From positions 1-38,664 of the forward strand of contig JAILKU010000096.1 of NCBI GenBank assembly GCA_024693505.1: a stretch of DNA of 38,664 nucleotides. Reading direction: 5' to 3'. A program made the position numbers and the translations under genes. The notes beneath the pieces are model-generated. The model was given only the letters and a program-made list of their open reading frames with translations. It was not told the origin of the DNA and searched no databases. Within the stretch, counting starts at the first letter, position 1; every line of letters begins with the position of its first letter. This document shows, piece by piece, positions 9,434-17,836 of the stretch. The stretch comes from Bacteroidaceae bacterium (lineage in GTDB: Bacteria > Bacteroidota > Bacteroidia > Bacteroidales > Bacteroidaceae).

Positions 9434-11155
9434 ATGTCTATTCTGATCGTATTTAAGCTTTTGGGTTCACTGGCCCTCCTCATGTTCGGTATGAAATCCA
9501 TGAGCGATAGTCTCCAGAAGATGGCAGGTCCCCAGTTGCGCCATGTCTTGGGAGCCATGACCACGAATCGTTTCACCGGTGTGCTTACCGGTGTATTTGT
9601 CACGGCAGCAGTCCAAAGTTCTACGGCGACAACACTGATGACCGTGTCGTTCGTCAATGCCGGTCTGCTCACTCTAGCCCAAGCCATCAGTGTAATTATG
9701 GGTGCTCACATTGGCACAACTGTTACGGCATGGATTATGTCGTTGACTGATGTGTTCAATGTGCAAAACCTCGTATACCCCTCATTCTTCTTAGGCATTA
9801 TCCTCATTTATATGAAGAAGCGCCGCATAATTGGCGATTTCCTTTTCGGCGTAGCGTTTTTATTCCTGGGTCTTGGCACTCTTAAAGAAACAGGGTTCTC
9901 ACTGGTTGAGAATCCCGAGACGAGTGCTGCCATTAGCGCTTTCTTTCAGGATTTCAATGAGCCGAATTTCTGGAGTTCCTTCTTCTTCCTTTTTATGGGT
10001 ACAGTACTTACCTTGTGTGTGCAGTCATCAGCTGCCATTATGGCCATAACCATGACCCTCTGCTCTACGGGTGTACTCCATATCGACCAAGGCATCATGC
10101 TCGTCTTGGGAGAAAACATAGGCACGACCATCACGGCTAACATTGTTGCCATCGGCACAACGACACAGGCTCGCCGCGCAGCCTTTGCTCACCTTAGTAT
10201 CAATGTATTGGGTGTTACCTGGGCCTTGTTACTGTTCCAGCCTTTTGTTAACCTTATATGTTCTTTTGTCGGCTTCGACCGTAGTATCCAACCTGGCGAT
10301 GCTGGCTATGTTGACAACTTGGCAAAGATCTCTTTTGTACTGGCGACCTTCCATTCTACCTTTAATGTCAGCAATACTTTGCTTCAAATATGGTTCGTAC
10401 CGCAGATAGAGAAGTTTGTATGCCGTGTCATTAAATCCAAGAGCACAGAGGAAGAGGAGGACTTTCGTCTGCACTTTATTACCTCTGGCATCATGAAGAC
10501 TCCCGAGCTTTCTGTATTGGAAGCCCAAAAGGAGATACAGTCCTTCTGCGATCGCATACAGCGGATGTTTGGCATGGTGCGCGAACTGCTCACTGAAAAG
10601 GACGCGCAGAAATTCTCCAAGCTCTACAGCCGTATTGAGAAGTACGAGGACATCTCGGACAATATGGAGATAAGCATTGCCAATTACCTCGACCACGTTA
10701 GTGATGCACACCTTAGTGACGACACTAAAGCAAAGATACGTGCCATGTTACGTGAAATTTCAGAGGTGGAGAGTATTGGCGACTCTTGCTACAACATGGC
10801 ACGCACTATCAACTTGAAGGTACAGGGCAAGCAGGAGCACTTTACGCAGGAGCATTATAAGCATCTGCACGAAATGATGGATCTCACTGATCAGGCACTT
10901 ACACAGATGAATCAGCTTATCAGCGGACGCAAGGAAACCTTCGATATGAACCGTACCATCAATATTGAGACGGAGATAAACAATTATCGTAACCAATTAA
11001 AGTCGCAAAACATCAGTGATATCAACAATCATGTATATACCTACGCAGTGGGAACTATATATATGGATCTCATCAATGAATGTGAAAAACTTGGTGACTA
11101 TGTAGTGAATGTGGTGGAAGCCCGTATGGGTGTCCGTGTTCGTTATGGAACTTGA
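9434..11155 (+). CDS. Na+/phosphate cotransporter with PhoU-like C-terminal domain
   Basis: The 573-residue membrane protein belongs to the Na/Pi cotransporter family (SLC34/NptA-like), which imports phosphate with sodium. It has the two inverted-repeat signatures, QSSTATTLMTV (from 61) and QSSAAIMAITM (from 197), each followed by a GAHIGTTVTA or GENIGTTITA motif. About eight to ten hydrophobic segments fill residues 1-330. Residues about 345-560 are charged and helical like PhoU (CDRIQRMFGMVREL, RAMLREISEVESIGDSCYNMAR), a fusion seen in many bacterial members. That domain probably senses or regulates, but this is inferred. The gene has its own promoter box and no visible operon partner. Confidence 0.92.
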   Translation: MSILIVFKLLGSLALLMFGMKSMSDSLQKMAGPQLRHVLGAMTTNRFTGVLTGVFVTAAVQSSTATTLMTVSFVNAGLLTLAQAISVIMGAHIGTTVTAWIMSLTDVFNVQNLVYPSFFLGIILIYMKKRRIIGDFLFGVAFLFLGLGTLKETGFSLVENPETSAAISAFFQDFNEPNFWSSFFFLFMGTVLTLCVQSSAAIMAITMTLCSTGVLHIDQGIMLVLGENIGTTITANIVAIGTTTQARRAAFAHLSINVLGVTWALLLFQPFVNLICSFVGFDRSIQPGDAGYVDNLAKISFVLATFHSTFNVSNTLLQIWFVPQIEKFVCRVIKSKSTEEEEDFRLHFITSGIMKTPELSVLEAQKEIQSFCDRIQRMFGMVRELLTEKDAQKFSKLYSRIEKYEDISDNMEISIANYLDHVSDAHLSDDTKAKIRAMLREISEVESIGDSCYNMARTINLKVQGKQEHFTQEHYKHLHEMMDLTDQALTQMNQLISGRKETFDMNRTINIETEINNYRNQLKSQNISDINNHVYTYAVGTIYMDLINECEKLGDYVVNVVEARMGVRVRYGT

Positions 11156-11234
11156 CCTTCGGTCGAGCCGTCTCTCACCCGGTATAGCTGGAATAAAGTT
11201 CCACTTAGCTTTCGCTTACTCACAGCCTTGAACT

Positions 11235-11990
11235 TTGAACTTTAAACCTCTTGAACTTTTGAAACCCCTGAGCCCCTCTTCTCTTCGTATTATCACCCCT
11301 GTAAAAGACAGCATCGACTCTACGCTTCAAACGATAGAGTCTGTGGTGAGTTCGTGCCTTAATATTCCCTATACTTATATTATATATAATGACTTCAGCA
11401 CGGCGGAGAATACGGCCAAGCTGGAGAAGGAAGCTAAACAGGGAGGCTTTCAGTTGGTTAACTTGAGTGATCTGACAAATCACCCGTCACCCAATTATTT
11501 GTTAGTTTTACAGCGCGAGCGCAAGATTTGCCTACAGGAAGGGGCTGCAATGCTCATCGTAGAGAGCGATGTTTTGGTGCAGCCGCATACTTTGCAAGGA
11601 CTTCTGAAGGCGGCACAGGAGCGGCCGGAAGCGGGTATCGTGGCTTCGGCTACCATTGATGAGAACGGTTCCCTGAACTATCCCTACCAGTTTCTAAGGG
11701 GGCAGGAGAATCAGGTCATCGACAGCCGCAAACATTGTTCGTTCTGTTGTTCAATGCTTACTCCAGAACTGCTTAGAAGGGTGAATTTCGACCAACTCGA
11801 TGCGACCAAAAACTGGTTTGATGTCACTATCTCCCATCAATCCCTTGAAAAAGGACTGCATAACTACATTCTGACAACCCTGCCCGTGCTGCACCGTCCT
11901 CATAGTAGTCGTCCCTGGAAACAATTGAAGTATAGGAATCCGCTGAAGTACTATTGGTTAAAGTTGACAAAAGGATTTGACAAGATATGA
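11235..11990 (+). CDS. family 2 glycosyltransferase, probably LPS core, non-ATG start
   Basis: The product has a GT-A fold start (SLRIITPVKDSIDSTLQTIESV), an acceptor-side segment IIYNDFSTAENT, and an ESD triplet (110-112) at the place of the usual DxD metal site. These point to a GT2-type glycosyltransferase of about 250 residues. The start is unusual. An in-frame TGA lies at 11229-11231 and no ATG occurs before the catalytic core, so translation must begin at TTG 11235, TTG 11259 or CTG 11268. I use 11235. The stop overlaps the ATG of the next gene (ATGA), which encodes a Kdo/WaaP-like kinase. The pair probably modifies lipopolysaccharide core sugars, with unknown donor and acceptor. Confidence 0.85.
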   Translation: MNFKPLELLKPLSPSSLRIITPVKDSIDSTLQTIESVVSSCLNIPYTYIIYNDFSTAENTAKLEKEAKQGGFQLVNLSDLTNHPSPNYLLVLQRERKICLQEGAAMLIVESDVLVQPHTLQGLLKAAQERPEAGIVASATIDENGSLNYPYQFLRGQENQVIDSRKHCSFCCSMLTPELLRRVNFDQLDATKNWFDVTISHQSLEKGLHNYILTTLPVLHRPHSSRPWKQLKYRNPLKYYWLKLTKGFDKI

Positions 11991-12748
11991 TAAGCTGCCC
12001 ATTCTTTCGTCAAACCACGGTCTTCTGTCTGCATCCTGACTATCTGAGTCTGGAACCCTTCCTCCGAGCTCTGCCCTCTCTTTTCGCCGAGGGGGAGGGA
12101 GAGCTAATTCATGACGGGCGTAACAAACTACGGTTGTTGACGTACCAAAGTACAAATTATGTTGTCAAACAGTTCCGCCAACCTAATTTCATCAACCAAT
12201 GGGTGTATGGTACGTTCCGCAAGCCCAAGTCGCAACGTGCCTTTGAGAACGCCATGCGGCTGATACAGATAGGGGTCGGGACGCCCCAACCTGTCGGGTA
12301 CATAAACTATCGCAGAGGCCCGCTCTTTGCCGATAGTTACTTAGTCACTCTGAAGTCCGAGTGTCCCTGGCGCTATGACATGCTCTTCCATCGTCATTTC
12401 GACTGTCAGGAAGATGTGCTCAGGGCTGTCGGGCGATTGACAGCCTGTCTCCACGAACACGGTATAACTCACCTCGACTATGGCCGGGGGAATATTCTCT
12501 TTGCACAGAGGGCGGGTGATATCCACTTGGAGCTGGTCGATCTCAACCGTATGCATTTCGGTCCTGTCGGTATGATAGACGGTTGTAAGAATCTGCGCCG
12601 CCTGCCTGCTACGCCTCAAATGCACCGATGGATAGCCGAAGAGTATGCCCGAGTGAGGGGCTTTGATGCCGGGGAATGTTACGAACTGATGCGACATTAC
12701 CGTGAGGGGGAACCGGGTCAGGAGGCAGGAGAATTCCCTGTAAATTAG
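11987..12748 (+). CDS. Kdo/WaaP (InaA-like) lipopolysaccharide kinase family protein
   Basis: The 253-residue protein has the hallmarks of the small LPS-kinase branch of the protein-kinase-like fold: a candidate ATP lysine in NYVVKQF (K61), the catalytic loop HLDYGRGNILF (H162, D164, N169), and DLNR (185-188) in place of DFG. Family members phosphorylate Kdo or heptose of the lipid A-core region in the cytoplasm before export. Many homologues read HGDLNPGN in the loop; here Tyr-Gly-Arg replaces the middle, but the key Asp and Asn remain. It overlaps the upstream glycosyltransferase by four bases. It faces uxaA tail to tail with only 12 bases between and no terminator. Confidence 0.82.
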   Translation: MISCPFFRQTTVFCLHPDYLSLEPFLRALPSLFAEGEGELIHDGRNKLRLLTYQSTNYVVKQFRQPNFINQWVYGTFRKPKSQRAFENAMRLIQIGVGTPQPVGYINYRRGPLFADSYLVTLKSECPWRYDMLFHRHFDCQEDVLRAVGRLTACLHEHGITHLDYGRGNILFAQRAGDIHLELVDLNRMHFGPVGMIDGCKNLRRLPATPQMHRWIAEEYARVRGFDAGECYELMRHYREGEPGQEAGEFPVN

Positions 12749-12760
12749 TATTTGGAGCAG

Positions 12761-14275
12761 CTATAGCGTCACGCCCGTCTTAAAGATTGCCATGTCGCGA
12801 TAGCCGTTTTGCTCATTCTTCGTCTGTTCACCGCTGGCTATACGAATCACACAATCGGTAAACGACCGGGCAAGCGTTTCCATACTGACACCATCTATAA
12901 GCGGCCCGGCATCGAAATCTATCCAGCCGGGTTTGTTCTTCGCCAGTAGTGTATTTGTGGAAATCTTCATTGTCGGGACGAAGGTGCCAAACGGTGTACC
13001 GCGTCCTGTAGAGAAAAGCACGATCTGGCATCCGGCAGACGCCAAGGCTGTAGAAGCAACCAAATCGTTTCCCGGTGCATATAACAGGCTCAATCCCTGC
13101 TCGCTGACGGTGTCGCCGTATGCAATGACAGCTCTCACCGGAGAGGTCCCGCTCTTCTGGGTACATCCTAAAGCCTTCTCTTCAAGCGTAGAGATGCCGC
13201 CAGCCTTATTGCCCGGGCTGGGATTCTCGCCCACGGGTTGTCCGTGGCTCAGGTAGTAAGCCTTGAAATCGTTAATGAGCTCCACCACCTTGTTAAAGAC
13301 ATTGCAATCAGTGCAGCGTGCCATGAGCATCGTTTCTGCACCGAACATCTCGGGCACCTCGGTGAGGATGCTTTTGCCGCCTTGAGATACTATATAGTCG
13401 CTGAAAACGCCTAGAAGGGGGTTTGCCGTAATGCCCGAGAAACCATCCGAACCGCCACATTTCAGGCCAATCGTCAATTCGCTTAACGGGCACTCGCTGC
13501 GGACATCGCTTTGAGTACGGCCATAAAGTTCCCGCAAAAGCGACATGCAGTAGTCTATTTCATTACCCTTCACATCCTGCACGGTGACAAATTTCACTCG
13601 TTCTTCGTCAATGTCACCGCAAAACTGGCGGAACTGCGCCACCTGGTTGTTTTCGCAGCCAAGCCCGATGACCAGTACGGCACCTGCATTCGGGTGGCGC
13701 ACCATTCCCCGCAAAATTTTCTTGGTCTGCAAATGATCGTTCCCCAACTGGGAACAACCATAGTCGTGTGTAAAAGCTACGACCTCATCCGTATCATATT
13801 CCGCACGCATCCGGAAAGCCAGTTCTCGCACAATACCGTTGACGCATCCTACGGTGGGGATAATCCATGTTTCGTTTCTCACGCCCACTAACCCGTTTCT
13901 ACGTCTGTATCCCATAAAGGTACGACCATCCGGCGGATTAAGGGACGGGCATGGGACAGGACGGTATTCGTATGAGAGGAGTCCGGAAAGGTTCGTCTGT
14001 ACATTGCGTTCGTTCAGCCATGCCCCGGCCGGGCAGTCGCAAACAACATGCCCAATGGGTGCACCATACTTTATGACAAGGTCACCCTTCGACATCTTCC
14101 TCAAGGCAACCTTATGTCCCTGCGGTACGTCCTCCAAGACGATTATATCGGCCATGCCGCAACGTACTTTTTCGCCGATGTTTAACGGGCGGAGGGCTAC
14201 GGCTACATTATCCGTCGGATGAATCTGCAGAAGGGATGGCTTTGCTTCCCGGTTCACGGCATCCATAAGACTCAT
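12761..14275 (-). CDS. uxaA: altronate dehydratase
   Basis: UxaA converts D-altronate to 2-keto-3-deoxygluconate in galacturonate breakdown. The 504-residue protein has an N-terminal SAF-like domain (about 1-100, ending near IKYGAPIGHV), then the long UxaA/GarD core. Visible motifs are TFMGYRRRNGLVGVRN, FTHDYGCSQLG, IGLGCENNQV, LKCGGSDGFSGITANP and STGRGTPFG. Cysteines in these motifs (GCSQ, GCEN, KCGGSD) are candidate metal ligands. It lies 18 bases after uxaB on the same strand, the expected partner. UxaC and a KDG kinase/aldolase are not in the window. Confidence 0.94.
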   Translation of the reverse strand: MSLMDAVNREAKPSLLQIHPTDNVAVALRPLNIGEKVRCGMADIIVLEDVPQGHKVALRKMSKGDLVIKYGAPIGHVVCDCPAGAWLNERNVQTNLSGLLSYEYRPVPCPSLNPPDGRTFMGYRRRNGLVGVRNETWIIPTVGCVNGIVRELAFRMRAEYDTDEVVAFTHDYGCSQLGNDHLQTKKILRGMVRHPNAGAVLVIGLGCENNQVAQFRQFCGDIDEERVKFVTVQDVKGNEIDYCMSLLRELYGRTQSDVRSECPLSELTIGLKCGGSDGFSGITANPLLGVFSDYIVSQGGKSILTEVPEMFGAETMLMARCTDCNVFNKVVELINDFKAYYLSHGQPVGENPSPGNKAGGISTLEEKALGCTQKSGTSPVRAVIAYGDTVSEQGLSLLYAPGNDLVASTALASAGCQIVLFSTGRGTPFGTFVPTMKISTNTLLAKNKPGWIDFDAGPLIDGVSMETLARSFTDCVIRIASGEQTKNEQNGYRDMAIFKTGVTL

Positions 14276-14293
14276 TATTTGTCAGCTAAAAGG

Positions 14294-15772
14294 TTAAAGC
14301 ACAGCCTCTACTGTAGCTAGTATGCCATCTGATTCAATTCGCCCGATGTATTCGCATAGCAATTCCGGCAGTCCGGCAATAGCATTCAAGTCGGCGCCGT
14401 TCCAGATCAGATCCTTGGCACCGAGTACACCCCGAACTACTTTCTGCACATCTCCAGTTTGCCATAAACCGTTCAGGAGCTCAACGATGCGCTCGTCATC
14501 ATTGGGAACGCAGGGCGTACCATCAGCCCTTACGTCGCCTTTATAGTAGTAAATGAGCGCTGCGAGGCCAAGTACCAACCCGCGAGGCAGGCATCCACGG
14601 CGACGGAGATAGGTTGTAAGTGCAGGCAGATCGCGTGTGCAGAACTTTGGGAAGGCATTCAGCATGATACTCGTCAGCTGATGATCCACATAGGGATTAC
14701 GGAAACGTTCAAGAACGCTGTCGGCATACGCCTTCAACTCGTCTGCAGGCAAATCAAGCGTGGGCAAAAGTTCTTCGTAAAGTACCATGCGGACGTAATG
14801 GCCTAAAACCGGATGGTTGCAGGCATCCCGGACGATGTTAACGCCACTCAGCCAGGACACAGGACTCAATACCGTGTGCGACCCGTTGAGCAGTGTTACC
14901 TTTCGGGCATGATAGGGCACCTCTGATTCAACGATTTTCACATTGAGCCCGGCCTTCCCAGCGGGAAATTCAGTCCGCAGTTCATCGCATGACATGTTTT
15001 CGGGAGCCTCTATTACCCACAAGTGGAATATCTCGCCCTGCACAATCATTCCGTCGGCATAGCCCAGACGGGTCTGTATCGCGCTGCGGGTCTCTGCACC
15101 CGGGGCGCCCTGGACGATGCGGTCAACAAGGGTCGAGCAAACGTAATTGTTTTCCAGGAACCATGTCCTGAACGGCGCGTAGTCCTCGCCTAGTGCTTCC
15201 TGCCATAAGTCGATGTAGCGCAGGATGCACTCCTTCAGGTGCAGCCCGTTCTGGAAAATCAGTTCGCACGGCATGATGATAAGCCCGCGTGCAGGGTCTC
15301 CGCCGAAGAACTGGAATCTCCGATAGAGCCATTGCGTAAGCTTGCCCGGATAACTTGCTGCCGGTTCGTCGGTGAACTGGCACGAGGCATCAAACGCAAT
15401 ACCCGCCTCTGTCGTGTTTGAGATGATGAAACGGAGGTCGGGCTGCGTAGCCAAAGCCATATACGAGGAGAAGTCGGCATACGGATTCATCGCCCTGGAT
15501 ACACAGTCAATGCAGTCGAGCGAATCTACTGGTTTCCCGTCCTGCACACCTCTCAGATTCACGTGATAAAGGCAGTCCTGTGCTTCCAGGTCTGCCACGC
15601 GCCCCTGTCTTATGGGTTGCACGATGACCACCGACGAATTGAATTCAGCCTGCCGGTTCATCTGCCACACAATCCAGTCGGCGAAGGCTCGCAGGAAATT
15701 GCCTTCACCAAATTGCACAATCCTCTCGGGAGCCATGTTTTTCTTTGCTGTCACTTTGTTCAGTTCTTTCAT
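14294..15772 (-). CDS. uxaB: tagaturonate reductase
   Basis: UxaB reduces D-tagaturonate to D-altronate with NADH. The protein (about 492 residues) belongs to the mannitol-dehydrogenase family: a nucleotide-binding start RIVQFGEGNFLRAFADW, then ISNTTEAGIAF, YPGKLTQWLYRRF, and the catalytic-region signature KVTLLNGSHTVLSP. I chose the ATG giving MKELNKVTAKK, which matches the N-terminus I recall for Bacteroides UxaB and leaves a leader of about 30 bases after the promoter at 15810-15841. An ATG 27 bases further upstream (15799) would leave almost no leader. It is the first gene of a two-gene operon with uxaA. Confidence 0.93.
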   Translation of the reverse strand: MKELNKVTAKKNMAPERIVQFGEGNFLRAFADWIVWQMNRQAEFNSSVVIVQPIRQGRVADLEAQDCLYHVNLRGVQDGKPVDSLDCIDCVSRAMNPYADFSSYMALATQPDLRFIISNTTEAGIAFDASCQFTDEPAASYPGKLTQWLYRRFQFFGGDPARGLIIMPCELIFQNGLHLKECILRYIDLWQEALGEDYAPFRTWFLENNYVCSTLVDRIVQGAPGAETRSAIQTRLGYADGMIVQGEIFHLWVIEAPENMSCDELRTEFPAGKAGLNVKIVESEVPYHARKVTLLNGSHTVLSPVSWLSGVNIVRDACNHPVLGHYVRMVLYEELLPTLDLPADELKAYADSVLERFRNPYVDHQLTSIMLNAFPKFCTRDLPALTTYLRRRGCLPRGLVLGLAALIYYYKGDVRADGTPCVPNDDERIVELLNGLWQTGDVQKVVRGVLGAKDLIWNGADLNAIAGLPELLCEYIGRIESDGILATVEAVL

Positions 15773-15809
15773 TGTAGAATATGTTTTATGCTTTATCATT
15801 TCCTGACCG

Positions 15810-15841
15810 CAAAATTATAGCTATTTTTTCAATCGCACAAC
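15810..15841 (-). promoter_or_regulatory. promoter of uxaB-uxaA
   Basis: Read on the minus strand, TAATTTTG (15817 down to 15810) matches the -7 box TAnnTTTG, and GTTG (15841-15838) sits 20 bases upstream as a one-mismatch -33 box. The expected transcription start is near 15804, about 30 bases before the chosen uxaB ATG. I see no strong operator palindrome in the intergenic region. Confidence 0.6.
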
Positions 15842-15985
15842 GTTTTGTTTATCCTATTTGAATGGATAATCTTACTTTCCCATGCCATTGCATCATACAA
15901 GACACGTATAAACGCTAGTACAGAATAATCCCTGCCAGTACACCAATATACAAAATATCGCGTAAAAGGCTCGTAAGAAAACCAC

Positions 15986-16888
15986 TCACAGTCGCACTAA
16001 CTCTTCCGGCAGTATAGGCATTGCTCCGTGTTGCGTACAAACGTATGCCGAAACGTCAACAGCCCGTTTGTGGGCTTCCGAAATTGAAGCCCCCGACAGG
16101 AGCATTGAGACAATGGCTGCGGTGAAGGAGTCTCCGGCGCCAACAGTATCAGCCACTTCAACATGCGGGGTCTTGAGGAACGAACAAATGCCGTTTTGTT
16201 GGAACGTGTAGCTACCTTCGGCGCCACAAGTGAGAATGAGCAGGTCGAGTCCGTATGCTTTGATGAGCTGTGGAGGCAGCTGGGTGAGAACTTCCGAGTT
16301 GGGCAGACAGAAAGCCTTATCGCGTTCGCCAAGAAGGCGGGCCAGTACGATGAGCTCTTCATCATTTATCTTTAGCACGTTGCAGACATTCAGTGAGTCT
16401 TCGATAATTTCTAAGGTAAAGAATGTCTGGCGCAGGTTGATGTCAAAGACTTTAAGCGCGTTTGGAGGCATGGCTTGCAAGAAACGTTGTATGGTCTGCC
16501 GGCTCTCCGGGCTACGTTGAGCCAATGATCCCCAGCATACGGCGTTGGTTTGGACCGCCAACGTCTCCATCTCTCCAGTGTATGGGATGTGATCCCATGC
16601 TACGTCCTGACGTATCTCGTACTGCGGAATGCCCTGCCGGTCGAGGGTGACCTGCACCGTTCCCGTTTCGTAGGGCACACGAGGCATGATGGTCTGTTGT
16701 CCTTTCTGGCGACAGATATCGGCTATCTCATCGCCCAGCTCATCGTTGCCCAGCGCGCTGATGGCATAGCTTTGCAGGCCAAACTGGCCACAGTGAAAAG
16801 CAAAGTTTGTGGGCGCTCCACCGAATTTGCGTCCCTCTGGCAGGCAGTCCCATAGTGCCTCGCCTATTCCTACGACGGTTTTCTTCAT
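15986..16888 (-). CDS. PfkB-family sugar kinase, probably fructokinase
   Basis: The 300-residue protein is a ribokinase/PfkB-family kinase. It begins VVGIGEALWDCLPEGRKFGGAPTNFAFH and carries the family signature DTVGAGDSF (247-255), whose D253 is the expected catalytic base. Its wording closely follows the Bacteroides thetaiotaomicron fructokinase as I recall it (GEALWD.LPEG, KINDEEL, AYVCTQ.GAMP), so fructose to fructose-6-phosphate is the best guess. A 2-keto-3-deoxygluconate kinase is less likely but would suit the nearby uxa genes. No TAnnTTTG box lies in the 74 bases between it and the upstream esterase gene, so it may be transcribed with GH38 and the esterase. Confidence 0.85.
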   Translation of the reverse strand: MKKTVVGIGEALWDCLPEGRKFGGAPTNFAFHCGQFGLQSYAISALGNDELGDEIADICRQKGQQTIMPRVPYETGTVQVTLDRQGIPQYEIRQDVAWDHIPYTGEMETLAVQTNAVCWGSLAQRSPESRQTIQRFLQAMPPNALKVFDINLRQTFFTLEIIEDSLNVCNVLKINDEELIVLARLLGERDKAFCLPNSEVLTQLPPQLIKAYGLDLLILTCGAEGSYTFQQNGICSFLKTPHVEVADTVGAGDSFTAAIVSMLLSGASISEAHKRAVDVSAYVCTQHGAMPILPEELVRL

Positions 16889-16962
16889 AGTGAATTTGTC
16901 AGTATTTGGTTTATGCTTACTTTTTGCGATTTCATCGTACTTTTTTTAACCTTTTTTCATTT

Positions 16963-17823
16963 CTATTCCATGTCTAATGCCTCTTCCTCCTCCTCGTACT
17001 TACTGGCACGCCCAAGATCTTGATAGGCATTCTTCAGCAGCTCTGGTGTAATCTCAAAATCGCGGCATACCGGACGACCAGGATCTTGGGTGGAGTGACT
17101 GAAGAGCCAGTCGTAAGTTTGAAGCATATAGAAAAGGCGAGCAGGGCGTCCGTGGTCCACACCCTGCAGGCGGGTGTAGATGAGGCGCGAGTCATCGCCT
17201 GTGGCCTGTATGGCTGATACAACTCGGTCTGACTCCTTGATACTCACGGCGCGGTCCGCAGTGCCGTGGATAATCCATAACGGCACCTGTGAGAGCTGGC
17301 CAAGATTCTTTGCCGTACCTCCGCCGCAGATGGCCATTGCCGCTGCTATACGGTTCGGGTAGGAGGTCGCTACGTCAATTGTGCCGTACCCGCCCAGACT
17401 CATACCATAGACATATATGCGAGTGGTATCCACTGCATAGTTGGCGATGGCCCAGTCCACAATCTTCATCACGCGTTCGGGCTTCCAAGCTCCGCCGGGA
17501 TTCTGCGGTGCCAGAATATAGCTGTCTATACTACGTCCCCGGGCTACGGCGCTGATGGGTCCGTAGCGCTTCACTTTGTCCATGTTCGTACCGCACAGGC
17601 TGGCTCCATGCAGGAAGATGAGTAGTGGATAGTGTGCTCTCTCGTCGGGTTCTGTCTGTGGGTCGAAGAACCAGTAATTGTAGCTGCCGGACACTGTACC
17701 GCGGAAAGCGCGAAACTGAGGTTCTGCAGCGCGTAGTTCCACTGCCCACAGACAGACGACAAGAGCCGCGAGACTGTGCCATCTGATGCCGAGTTTCTTT
17801 CTTCCGTTGGTTTCGCTATACAT
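16963..17823 (-). CDS. secreted alpha/beta-hydrolase, carboxylesterase type
   Basis: The 286-residue protein has a hydrophobic N-terminal segment after a charged start (about residues 16-32, ending ELRAAEP), likely a signal peptide or anchor. The body is an alpha/beta-hydrolase of the esterase/PHB-depolymerase kind. LIFLHGASLCG suggests the oxyanion region. The nucleophile elbow is GMSLGG (S142), the acid is likely D190 in HGTADRAV, and the base H224 in GVDHGRPA. Such enzymes in Bacteroidetes often remove acyl or feruloyl groups from glycans. The substrate here is unknown. It is 13 bases downstream of the GH38 gene, so the two probably act on the same exported substrate. Confidence 0.8.
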   Translation of the reverse strand: MYSETNGRKKLGIRWHSLAALVVCLWAVELRAAEPQFRAFRGTVSGSYNYWFFDPQTEPDERAHYPLLIFLHGASLCGTNMDKVKRYGPISAVARGRSIDSYILAPQNPGGAWKPERVMKIVDWAIANYAVDTTRIYVYGMSLGGYGTIDVATSYPNRIAAAMAICGGGTAKNLGQLSQVPLWIIHGTADRAVSIKESDRVVSAIQATGDDSRLIYTRLQGVDHGRPARLFYMLQTYDWLFSHSTQDPGRPVCRDFEITPELLKNAYQDLGRASKYEEEEEALDME

Positions 17824-17836
17824 CGTTCACAGCCGT

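Noticed and set aside
12749..12760. Terminator between the convergent LPS-kinase and uxaA genes
   Set aside because: Only 12 bases separate the two stops and no inverted repeat is visible there.
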